Assembly: GCA_947483555.1 (NCBI GenBank)
Contig: CANKMW010000002.1
Location: 62,001-126,000, forward strand
Reading direction: 5' to 3'
Length of the DNA stretch: 64,000 bases
Origin: Myxococcales bacterium
GTDB taxonomy: Bacteria; Myxococcota_A; Polyangia; Haliangiales; Haliangiaceae
Position numbers and translations under genes: made by a program. The notes beneath the pieces are model-generated. The model ran no database searches and had not been told where the DNA came from. It saw only the letters and a list, made by a program, of their open reading frames with translations. Positions 1 to 7,404 of this stretch are shown here, in pieces. Numbering within the stretch: the first letter of the stretch is position 1; every line of letters begins with the position of its first letter.

Positions 1-1
1 G

Positions 2-913
2 GTCGGCGGCGGCGTCGGGGTTGGTGCCGCCGCCGCCGAGGCCTGCGCGCCCGCGGCCGTGCTGGTCGGCGACGACGGCCTGGTGCGGACCATCGAGACC
101 GTGCTGCGCGCCCGTGGCGTGACCGTCGATGGCGACGGCGGCGCGACCAGCACGACGTGCGCGGTGCACGCCGAGGTCACGCCCGACGTCGATCATCACG
201 TGCGGGTCACGATCACCGACGCCGAGGGTCGCACCATCGAGCGGCTGACCAGCGACGCCGAGACCGCGGCCACCGCGATCGAGTCGTGGGCGCGCCGCGA
301 CCTGACCGATCCGCTGCTGGTCGGACACGCCGCGGTCGCTGCGCCGCGCGCCGCCGATACGATCGACCGCGCCGGGCTCGCCGCCGGCCCGCGCCAGCGC
401 CGGATCGAGATCGGCGCCGCGATCGACACCGGCGTCAGCGGCGACGGCGCGCTGTGGGGCGGCGTCCGCGGCCGCGCCTGCGCGATGGTCGGCGACGCCT
501 GCGTCGGCGCGCTGGTGCGGTACGCACGCGACACCGAGGTGGCGGGCGACTCGGCCGAGCTCGACAACGGTCGCAGCGCGCTCGACCTCACCGTGGTCGT
601 CGAGCTGCCGCTCGATCGTGACCGCTGGACCGTGACGCCGAGCGCCGGCCTCGGCCAGACCTCGTTGACCGCGGTCCGCGATCTGGTCGGCGAACAGGAG
701 AGCGAACAGGCGAGTAGCTGGCACCTGTACGCGGGCCTGGCCGCCGGCGCGCGCATCACCAGCGCGTGGACCGCACGCCTCGATTTCGGGGTCGCGCTGT
801 CGCCGCTGGCTCACGCCCGCCTCGGCGAGGCCGACGGGGTCGACCGTCAGCTCGCCGCCCTGCCCCACGCTCGCGGCTGGCTCGGCCTCGGCCTGCAGTA
901 CGAGGGGCTGTGA
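2..913 (+). CDS. Outer-membrane-like protein, 5' end outside window
   Basis: The frame is already open at the window edge, so the true start lies upstream; the GTG at 59 is only the first start codon visible. The first visible codons are Ala/Gly-rich and run into Ala-Cys-Ala-Pro, which could be the end of an export signal. The first ~110 residues show no motif I recognise. From about residue 115 polar and hydrophobic residues alternate with many Gly and aromatics ('IEIGAAIDTGVSGDG', ending 'GWLGLGLQYEGL'), as in small beta-barrels of the outer membrane. The stop is followed after one base by the GTG of the sigma-factor gene, so this gene and the next two are probably one operon. The function is unknown; the barrel idea is an inference from composition. 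Confidence 0.6.
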   Translation, partial: VGGGVGVGAAAAEACAPAAVLVGDDGLVRTIETVLRARGVTVDGDGGATSTTCAVHAEVTPDVDHHVRVTITDAEGRTIERLTSDAETAATAIESWARRDLTDPLLVGHAAVAAPRAADTIDRAGLAAGPRQRRIEIGAAIDTGVSGDGALWGGVRGRACAMVGDACVGALVRYARDTEVAGDSAELDNGRSALDLTVVVELPLDRDRWTVTPSAGLGQTSLTAVRDLVGEQESEQASSWHLYAGLAAGARITSAWTARLDFGVALSPLAHARLGEADGVDRQLAALPHARGWLGLGLQYEGL

Positions 914-914
914 C

Positions 915-1508
915 GTGACCCGGACCGTGCTGTCGTTCCAGCGCTCCGCCGGCACACCGGCCGAGATGTCCGACGAGGCGCTGGTCGCCGCCTGCGCCAC
1001 CGGCGACGGCTCGGCGCTCGGCGCGCTGTTCGACCGTCACCACGACGGCGTGCGCCGCTTTCTCGGCCGGCTGTCGGGCACCGACGATCGTGACCTCGAC
1101 GATCTGGTGCAGGCGACCTTCGAGGTGGTGCCACGCGCCGCCCGCCGCTTCGACGGTCGAGCGCCGGTGCGAACCTGGCTGTTCGGCACGGCGGTCAACG
1201 TGGCGCGCCACCACGTGCGCACGGAGATGCGGCGCAAGCGGCTCGCCGCCACCGCCGCCGAGCAGCCGCGCACCGATGTCCGTGACGCCGGCGACGACGT
1301 GCTCGCTCGCGAACGCGCCGCTCGCCTGCACGACGCGATCGCCGCCTTGCCGATCAAGCTGCGCGAGACGTTCGTCCTGGTCTATCTCGAGGGGCTGTCG
1401 GGCGCCGAGGCCGCCACGATCCTCGACTGCCGGGAGGGTGCGATCTGGAAGCGGCTGCACGAGGCGCGCGCCCGGCTGCGCGACGCGCTCGCCGGAGTCC
1501 TGCCATGA
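915..1508 (+). CDS. ECF-type RNA polymerase sigma factor
   Basis: A sigma-70 family factor of 197 residues that would direct RNA polymerase to a small regulon. Region 2 is clear: 'ALFDRHHDGVRRFLGRL', then the acidic 'DRDLDDLVQATFEVV' of region 2.2 and 'VRTWLFGTAVNVARHH' of region 2.3-2.4. Region 4 follows at about residues 140-190 with 'LPIKLRETFVLVYLEGLSG' and the helix-turn-helix 'AATILDCREGAIWKRLHEAR'. GTG at 915 is one base after the upstream stop; an ATG at 966 (MSDEALVAAC) matches the usual ECF start better and is a good alternative. The stop overlaps the next gene's ATG (ATGA), so it is translationally coupled to its probable anti-sigma factor. Confidence 0.9.
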   Translation: MTRTVLSFQRSAGTPAEMSDEALVAACATGDGSALGALFDRHHDGVRRFLGRLSGTDDRDLDDLVQATFEVVPRAARRFDGRAPVRTWLFGTAVNVARHHVRTEMRRKRLAATAAEQPRTDVRDAGDDVLARERAARLHDAIAALPIKLRETFVLVYLEGLSGAEAATILDCREGAIWKRLHEARARLRDALAGVLP

Positions 1509-2809
1509 GGTCGTCGCGCAGCTGCCCGTCGTCCGTCGAGCTCGAGCGTGCGTACTGGTCGAACGACGCCGGGCTCGGTGACCACGCCCGCGGCTGCGCG
1601 CGCTGCGAGCTCGAGTGGGCGGAGATCACGCGCCTGGCCGATGCCGGAAGAGCGCTGGAACCGACGCCGGTGAGCGTGGATCGCCGCGAGGAGCTGCGCG
1701 CGACGCTGCTGTCGAAGGTGCAGCGTCCGGCCGTCGCTCCGGTGCGCACCTGGCGCTGGGCGCTGCTGCCGCTGGCGGCGGCGGCGGCGGCGGTCATGTT
1801 GTGGTGGACGTGGCCAGCCGGGCCGACGGCGCCGGCGCCGCAGGTGGCGGTCGCGAGCCAGCGGCGCAGCGCGGTGCTCGATCACGACGGCGCTCGCTAC
1901 CTGGTGGCCGCACCGCTGCCCGACGAGATCGTGCGCCTCGTCGAGGGTGAGATCTCGGTCCGCGTCGATCCGCTGCAGCCCGGCGAACGCTTTCGCATCA
2001 TCGCTGGCGACGCCGAGCTCGAGGCCCGGGGCGGCGCGTTCGATGTCACCGCCAGGGCCGACTCGCTGGTGACGGTCCGGAGTCACAGCGGCACCGTCGA
2101 GGTCCGTGCGGCGGGCACGACGTACACCGTGAAGGCCGGAGAAACGTGGCGAGTGACGCTGCCGCCGCTGGCCGCAGCCGCAGCCGCAGCCGCAGCCGCA
2201 CCCGCAGCCGCAGCCGCACCCGCAGCCGCAGCCGCACCCGCAGCCGCAGCCGCAGCCGCAGCCGAAACCGAAACCGAAACCGAAACCGTTCCCCGTCCCC
2301 CCGTTCGCACTGAGCGAGCGCGAGCGCCAGCGAGCGCGAGTCGAAGTGCCGCCGACGCGCCCGCCGAATCCGAAACCGTCGCCGAGACCGTCGCCGAAAC
2401 CGAAACCACCGCCGCTCCGCGCACCGCCGCCCAGCAGTCCTTCGACGACGGCTGGCGCGCGCTACGCGCGAGCGACTTCCGTTCCGCCGCCGCCGCCTTC
2501 GAGCGCACCGCCCTCGCCGGCGACGCCGGCGCGCTCGCCGAGGACGCCCGCTTCTGGCGCGCCGCCGCCCTCGCTCGCGCCGGCCGCACTGCCGACGCCA
2601 CCGCCGCCTTCGCGACCTTCCTCGACCGTCACCCACGCGCCGTTCGCGCCGGCGAAGCGTCAGCGATGCTCGGCTGGCTGCTCCTCGAACGCGGCGATCT
2701 CGACTCCGCCGCCGCTCGCTTCACCGCGGCAGCTCGCGATCCAGCGACCCGCGTCCGCGACAGCGCCGCTCGCGGCCTGCGCGCGGTCGGCGCGGCATCC
2801 GCGCACTGA
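1505..2809 (+). CDS. Membrane anti-sigma-like protein with FecR and TPR regions
   Basis: A 434-residue protein coupled to the ECF sigma gene by an ATGA overlap. Residues 27-34 carry His-x3-Cys-x2-Cys (HARGCARC), the anti-sigma zinc-finger signature. One membrane helix follows (about 84-103), then a FecR-like beta domain at ~120-215 ('GEISVRVDPLQPGERFRI', 'VRSHSGTVEVRAAG'). Residues ~216-300 are a low-complexity Ala/Pro/Glu/Thr linker, and ~305-430 are TPR-like ('FDDGWRALRASDFRSAAAAF'). I infer a transmembrane anti-sigma factor that holds the sigma factor at the membrane and senses periplasmic state through FecR/TPR. The linker is encoded by hexanucleotide repeats and by one copy of the dispersed palindromic repeat, both in frame, so its length may vary between strains. 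Confidence 0.8.
   Translation: MRSSRSCPSSVELERAYWSNDAGLGDHARGCARCELEWAEITRLADAGRALEPTPVSVDRREELRATLLSKVQRPAVAPVRTWRWALLPLAAAAAAVMLWWTWPAGPTAPAPQVAVASQRRSAVLDHDGARYLVAAPLPDEIVRLVEGEISVRVDPLQPGERFRIIAGDAELEARGGAFDVTARADSLVTVRSHSGTVEVRAAGTTYTVKAGETWRVTLPPLAAAAAAAAAAPAAAAAPAAAAAPAAAAAAAAETETETETVPRPPVRTERARAPASASRSAADAPAESETVAETVAETETTAAPRTAAQQSFDDGWRALRASDFRSAAAAFERTALAGDAGALAEDARFWRAAALARAGRTADATAAFATFLDRHPRAVRAGEASAMLGWLLLERGDLDSAAARFTAAARDPATRVRDSAARGLRAVGAASAH
2171..2291 (+). repeat. Hexanucleotide tandem array inside coding sequence
   Basis: About 95 bases of (GCCGCA)n with occasional CCCGCA units run into about 27 bases of (GAAACC)n. In the host gene they encode Ala/Pro and then Glu-Thr repeats. 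The unit length of 6 keeps the frame whatever the copy number. A weaker second run of CCGAAA-type units lies at about 2366-2407, on the other side of the palindromic repeat. Confidence 0.85.
2303..2349 (+). repeat. Dispersed palindromic (REP-like) repeat, copy A
   Basis: Conserved left arm CACTGAGCGAG and right arm GAGTCGAAGTG enclose a GC-rich hairpin core. The outer bases are CACT...AGTG here, against CCCT...AGGG or TCCT...AGGA in the other copies, so pairing is kept by paired changes. It lies in frame in the linker of the anti-sigma-like gene and follows a CCGAAA array, just as copy C does. Confidence 0.75.
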
Positions 2810-2823
2810 TCAATGAAGACGGG

Positions 2824-2895
<72 letters not shown>

Positions 2896-2942
2896 GGAAC
2901 TTCTCTAAGCTATCTATATATAATCTATCCTCTTTGTTTCGG

Positions 2943-3016
2943 TGAGCTCGGGGCGACTCGAACGCCCGACCTACGGGTTCGAAGCCCGGCGCTCTATCCA
3001 ACTGAGCTACGAGCCC
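2943..3016 (-). tRNA. tRNA-Arg (anticodon TCG)
   Basis: The minus strand folds as a cloverleaf: acceptor GGGCTCG/CGAGCTC, D-stem GCTC/GAGC, anticodon stem CCGGG/CCCGT with loop CTTCGAA (anticodon TCG, reading CGA), T-stem GGGCG/CGCCC with loop TTCGAGT, and discriminator A at 2943. CCA is not encoded. First gene of a two-tRNA operon with tRNA-Lys. Confidence 0.95.
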
Positions 3017-3036
3017 TCTTTACGAGGCCGGCCGGA

Positions 3037-3065
3037 TAGATAGAGAACCCCGTCCGTGGTGTCAA
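3037..3065 (-). promoter_or_regulatory. Sigma-70 promoter of the tRNA-Arg/tRNA-Lys operon
   Basis: On the minus strand, TTGACA (3065-3060) is followed after exactly 17 bases by TATCTA (3042-3037). The -35 is a perfect consensus and the -10 is close to TATAAT. Transcription would start near 3030, about 14 bases before the first tRNA base at 3016. It fits a strong housekeeping promoter for stable RNA. Confidence 0.85.
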
Positions 3066-3347
3066 GCCGCTGCGCGATCAAGGTGGCGAGACGCCCACCG
3101 CGAACGCCGATCGGGGGGGCTAGCCTGTGGGTCAGCGCCCACAACGTGAGCCTTTCCCCACGCCGATCTGGGGGTCGAGTCACCAGGAACCACCTGATTT
3201 TTCAGGCATTCGTCGGAAAAATGTGGTTCCAAAAAGCGGCCTGACCGCCTATCATGCTCGCCGATATCGAGGGAGGCACAGGCCGCTCTGGGAAGCGACC
3301 TCAGTGCCCGTGACCCCTCTCTTTCTCCTCTCTGGGAGGCCATAGCC
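3066..3347. other. Intergenic region with an inverted repeat
   Basis: This stretch between the tRNA promoter and the long lipoprotein gene holds no convincing gene. It contains a nested inverted repeat: GGAACCAC (3186-3193) pairs perfectly with GTGGTTCC (3223-3230), and inside the left half CCTGA-TTTT-TCAGG forms a 5-bp hairpin. A GGGAGG ribosome-binding site lies about ten bases before the GTG start at 3348. Role of the inverted repeat unknown; an operator or an RNA element for the downstream gene are both possible. Confidence 0.5.
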
Positions 3348-6300
3348 GTGTTTAGCAAAGACTCGCGCATCAACGTCCTGCTCATGATCCTGTTCCTGGC
3401 CCTCTCCGCGTGTGGCGGGATCGGCTCAGGTTGCGGCTGCACGACACAGCCTTTGCCAGCCGGCGGCCTACCCAAGGACCAGACGGTCGAGGGCGGCGGG
3501 CAGATCCGGGTCACCCGCGCCGGCTTCGACAAGCTGACCGCGGTCGTCCCGGCCATCCTCAACGACACCCTCGGCGGCGGCATGTGCATCGACCGCACGA
3601 GCATCCTCAGCGCTGACGTCTGCTACCAGCAGACCGGCCCGGTGGGACAGTGCAACCCGGGTTGCTTCGTCGCCATCAACGTCACCCAGACCCGGCTCAC
3701 GGTCACCAACGCCAACACGCTCAACGTCTTCGTCCAGGCCAACATCAACACGGCGGTGCGCATCGACCCGCCGATCTTCAGCGCCTGCACGATGACCGTC
3801 ACCGCCAACAACCTGTCGGCGGACCTCGACATCGGATTCGCCATCGACCCCGCCACCGGCGAGCTGCGCATCCGGCTCAACCGCATCAACGACTACAACC
3901 TCTCGGGCGTCAACTTCTCGGGTTGCTCGGTCATCAGCTTTCTCGCCAACCTGGTCACCGACCTGCTCGACTCGTTCCTGGGCGAGTTCATCGTCGGCCT
4001 GCTCACGCCGACCATCAACGATCTGATCCAGGGCTTCCTGCCCGACCCGCTCGGCATCGAGGGCATGATCGACATGGGCCAGCTGCTCGGCGGTGTCTCG
4101 CCGGGGACGGAGGGCTTCATGGAAGCCCGGATGGTGCCCGGTGGATATGTCCAGCTCGGAGGGGGTGGCATGTCGCTGGGCCTGATCACCGGCCTCAACG
4201 CCGACCAGAATCCGGCCACCCGCACCGCGGCGCTCGACAGCGAGCCGGCGTACTGCGTCCCGCCCATCCCGGCCCCCAACTTCGCCGCACCACCGGCGTC
4301 GCTGCCGGCCAGCTCGCGCGGCACCTTCACGCTGCTGCCGGCGGGCGCCTTCGTCGGCTCGCCCGAGCCCGCCGACGATCTGGCGATCGGCCTGTCGGAG
4401 ACCACGCTCGACCTGCTCGGCCACCACCTGGTGACCTCGGGCGGCATGTGCCTCGGCGTCGGCACCGCGCTGGTCGCCCAGCTCAAGCTGGGCACCATCG
4501 GCCTGCTGGTGCCGTCGGTCGGCGAGCTCGGCACCGGTGACGAGCCCTTGCTGCTGGTCACCCGGCCCCAGAAGGCCATCGACTTCAGGGTCGGTGACGG
4601 CACCGTGGCGTCGCCCGCGCTCACCCTCAAGATCGAGAACTTCGAGGTCGACTTCTACGGCTTCATCTACGAGCGCTACACCCGCGCCTTCACGATGGCG
4701 CTCGACCTCGAGGTCGGCGTCAACCTCGAGTTCGTGCAGATGCCGGGCATGCCGGCGCAGGTCAAGCCCATCCTGGTCGGGCTGTCGTCATCGAACATCG
4801 GCATCACGGTCCTCAACAACGAGTTCGTGCGCGAGAGCCGCGACCAGCTCGAGGCGGTGCTACCGACCGTGTTCGACCTCGCCTTGCCGCTGCTCGGCGA
4901 CGGCATCGGTCCGATCGACGTCCCCAACTTCGCTGGCTTCACGCTCAACAACCTGCGGGTGCAGAAGGTGACCACCGCCCAGGACGAGTTCATGGCCATC
5001 TACGCCTCGCTCGGCGCGTCGATGATGATGCGCGACGCGGCCGCCACCAGGTACCCGTCGCTCGAGGGCGTGATCGACACCCTCGACCGGTCGTCCACTG
5101 GCGCGGTCGCCGACTGGCCCGACATGATCGACACTGGGGTGCAGGCCCGGCTGCGCTCCGTCGAGGTCCCGGCACCCGAGGACGTCCGCGCCGCCCTGGT
5201 GGCCAAGGACGCGACCGGCCTGCCGCACGTGACGATCGACGTCGACACCCGTGACGCGCAGGGCCGCCCGCTCGAGTGGAGCTGGAACCTCAACCGCGGT
5301 CTGTACCGTCCGTTCACCACCGCGTCGCCGCTGGTGATCGCCGACCGCGCCTTCGCCTGGCAGGGCAAGTACACCGTCGGGCTCACCGCCCGCGTGGTCG
5401 GCGACTACCGGACCACCGCCCCCGAGCCGATCGAGATCCCGGTGGTCATCGACTCGTCGCCGCCCAGGATCCAGGTCGAGGAAGCGCGCTGGTACGTCGG
5501 TGACCTGCTGGTCCCGGCCACCGACGCGGTCTACGACGGCAGCGAGCTGGCCTGGGCCTGGGGTCGGGTCGGCGACGACGAGCCGTCCACTGACTGGAGC
5601 GACAGCGCCCGCATGGACAAGCAGACCGTCGAGGATCTCTCGATCGACGGCGAGATCCTGGTCTTCGTTCGCGACCCGAGCGGCAACGTCGGTCAGGCCA
5701 TCGCCAGGACCGGCTTCCACGGCCAGCCGGGTCAGAGTGGCTGCAGCTGCAGCACGCCGGGTCAGGACCCGGGCCCCGGCACGGGCACGCTGCTGCTGTT
5801 CATGATGGTCGGAGCGTGGCTGCTTTTTCGCCAGTCCTTCGACTCCGCGCTCACCGGTCACCCTGAGCGAGCCGCGAAGCGGCGAGTCGAAGGGCGCGCC
5901 TCGCTCAGGACGCACGGGACGCTTGCCCGGACCGGCCGGGCGGCTCGTAGGGCGGCCCCGCTGCTCGTCGTCTGGCTTGGCGTGAGCATCGCGGTGTCGA
6001 TGGCGCCCGGCTGTTCGTGCGGCAACTCGGCGGGCCAGGCCTGCGAGGTCACCGCCGACTGCGACACCTTCGAGTGCCCCGCGGGCCAGATCGCGATCTG
6101 CTTCGACGGCGAGTGCATCTGTACCGACGACGTGCCCTACGGCAAGATCGGTCCGTTCTCGGATGTCGCGGTGGCCCCCAACTCCGACGCCATCGTGTCG
6201 GCGTACGCCGAGAGCCACGGCGATCTGGTGGTGGCGCGCTTCCCGGGCGCCGGCCGGATCCCCGACGAGGCCTGGGAGTTCGTCGACGGCGTGCCCGACG

Positions 6301-7373
6301 GACCGGTCGCGCTGGTCGACTCCGACGTGCGCGGCGGCATCATGGAGCCCGGCGATGACGTCGGCCTCTACACCAGCGTCGCGATCGGCCCGTCCGACGT
6401 CGCGATGGTGTCCTACCACTCGCGCGAGACCGGCTCGCTCAAGTTCGCCGCCAAGTATGGCGGCACCTGGCAGAGCCACGAGGTCGACAGCGGCACCGGC
6501 GAGGTCGATCCCGAGATCGGCGGCGAGTCGTCGGGCCTGTTCACGGCCCTCACGCTGCGCGCCGATGACGGCCGCCCCGGCATCGCCTACATGGCGACGG
6601 TCTCGCAAGGCGGCGGCATCGTCACCGCCGAGGTGCGCTACGCCCAGGCCAACAACGCCCAGCCCCAGAGCTCGGCCGACTGGACCGTCAGCGTGCTCGA
6701 CATGATGACCCTGCCGGCCGCCGATCCCAACAACCCCGACATCTATCCGCTGCCGGGCGGCGTCGGCCTGTTCGTCGAGTCGGCGCGCGACAACAACAAC
6801 CAGCCGGTGGTGGTCTACTACGATCGTCAGAACGGCAACCTCAAGATGGTGCGCTGGAACATGACCACCAGCACCTTCGCCGCGCCGACCGTGCTGGCCG
6901 GCCAGATGACCGACGACGGCTGGTACCCGTCGGTCGCGGTCGACGCCGCCGGTGTCCCCCACGTCGCCTTCCAGGGCGCCGACCACGACGACGTCTTCTA
7001 CCTGAACACGATGGGCACCACCAAGGAGATGGTCGACGACGGCTACCGGATCGTCGGCACCACCGAGGACGGCCTGCCCAAGCCCGAGTACCACTTCGTG
7101 GGCTCGGACACCCAGCTGGTCCTGACCCCGCTGACCCCGTACGTCATCTACCAGGACTCGACCAGCCACGAGTTGCTGGCGGCGTCGAAGAACGGCGCCA
7201 CCTGGCGACCGGAAGCCGTGGCGGGTGCCGAGGCGACGTTCGTGGGCGCCTACGGCTTCCACGCCGCGGCGGCGCTGGCCCCCAACGCGATCGTGATGTC
7301 GACCTGGGTGCTGCACCAGGCGCTCAACGACAACTGGGTCGAGGTCTTCCGCTTGCCGATCGCCGCGCAGTAG
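3348..7373 (+). CDS. 1341-residue lipoprotein, probable fusion of two envelope genes
   Basis: The start is GTG with GGGAGG upstream. Residues 1-22 are a lipoprotein signal ending LALSAC. Residues ~23-800 are a beta-rich extracellular region with no family I know. At ~806-828 comes Cys-Ser-Cys, a Gly/Pro stretch, a hydrophobic helix (GTLLLFMMVGAWLLF) and Arg, which resembles the MYXO-CTERM sorting tail that normally ends a protein. Instead the frame continues through ~27 residues encoded by palindromic repeats (5833-5912), then a second hydrophobic segment (~869-888) with a lipobox-like 'SMAPGCSC' (Cys 889), a short Cys-rich motif, and ~440 residues of propeller-like repeats ('SVAVDAAGVPHVAFQG'). 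No good in-frame start exists just before the second signal; the nearest is ATG 5802. I infer two ancestral genes joined when repeat insertion removed the first stop. It could be one polyprotein or two products. Confidence 0.8.
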   Translation: MFSKDSRINVLLMILFLALSACGGIGSGCGCTTQPLPAGGLPKDQTVEGGGQIRVTRAGFDKLTAVVPAILNDTLGGGMCIDRTSILSADVCYQQTGPVGQCNPGCFVAINVTQTRLTVTNANTLNVFVQANINTAVRIDPPIFSACTMTVTANNLSADLDIGFAIDPATGELRIRLNRINDYNLSGVNFSGCSVISFLANLVTDLLDSFLGEFIVGLLTPTINDLIQGFLPDPLGIEGMIDMGQLLGGVSPGTEGFMEARMVPGGYVQLGGGGMSLGLITGLNADQNPATRTAALDSEPAYCVPPIPAPNFAAPPASLPASSRGTFTLLPAGAFVGSPEPADDLAIGLSETTLDLLGHHLVTSGGMCLGVGTALVAQLKLGTIGLLVPSVGELGTGDEPLLLVTRPQKAIDFRVGDGTVASPALTLKIENFEVDFYGFIYERYTRAFTMALDLEVGVNLEFVQMPGMPAQVKPILVGLSSSNIGITVLNNEFVRESRDQLEAVLPTVFDLALPLLGDGIGPIDVPNFAGFTLNNLRVQKVTTAQDEFMAIYASLGASMMMRDAAATRYPSLEGVIDTLDRSSTGAVADWPDMIDTGVQARLRSVEVPAPEDVRAALVAKDATGLPHVTIDVDTRDAQGRPLEWSWNLNRGLYRPFTTASPLVIADRAFAWQGKYTVGLTARVVGDYRTTAPEPIEIPVVIDSSPPRIQVEEARWYVGDLLVPATDAVYDGSELAWAWGRVGDDEPSTDWSDSARMDKQTVEDLSIDGEILVFVRDPSGNVGQAIARTGFHGQPGQSGCSCSTPGQDPGPGTGTLLLFMMVGAWLLFRQSFDSALTGHPERAAKRRVEGRASLRTHGTLARTGRAARRAAPLLVVWLGVSIAVSMAPGCSCGNSAGQACEVTADCDTFECPAGQIAICFDGECICTDDVPYGKIGPFSDVAVAPNSDAIVSAYAESHGDLVVARFPGAGRIPDEAWEFVDGVPDGPVALVDSDVRGGIMEPGDDVGLYTSVAIGPSDVAMVSYHSRETGSLKFAAKYGGTWQSHEVDSGTGEVDPEIGGESSGLFTALTLRADDGRPGIAYMATVSQGGGIVTAEVRYAQANNAQPQSSADWTVSVLDMMTLPAADPNNPDIYPLPGGVGLFVESARDNNNQPVVVYYDRQNGNLKMVRWNMTTSTFAAPTVLAGQMTDDGWYPSVAVDAAGVPHVAFQGADHDDVFYLNTMGTTKEMVDDGYRIVGTTEDGLPKPEYHFVGSDTQLVLTPLTPYVIYQDSTSHELLAASKNGATWRPEAVAGAEATFVGAYGFHAAAALAPNAIVMSTWVLHQALNDNWVEVFRLPIAAQ
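5833..5912. repeat. Nested pair of palindromic repeats (copy B) inside a gene
   Basis: A forward copy (5861-5894, CCCTGAGCGAG... GAGTCGAAGGG with core GCCGC-GAA-GCGGC) sits between two halves of a reverse-oriented copy: GTCCTTCGACTC at ~5834-5845 and CTCGCTCAGGAC at ~5900-5911. The whole is in frame and joins the MYXO-CTERM-like tail to the second lipobox of the 3348-7373 gene. Confidence 0.7.
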
Positions 7374-7404
7374 TCACGGGGCCGTTCGCCCGCAGCCGCC
7401 GCGA

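Noticed and set aside
4860..7316. 818-codon open frame on the minus strand
   Set aside because: It is antisense to the lipoprotein gene; its His/Asp/Arg/Gly-rich composition is the usual shadow of GC-rich codon use. No motif, start signal or domain supports it.
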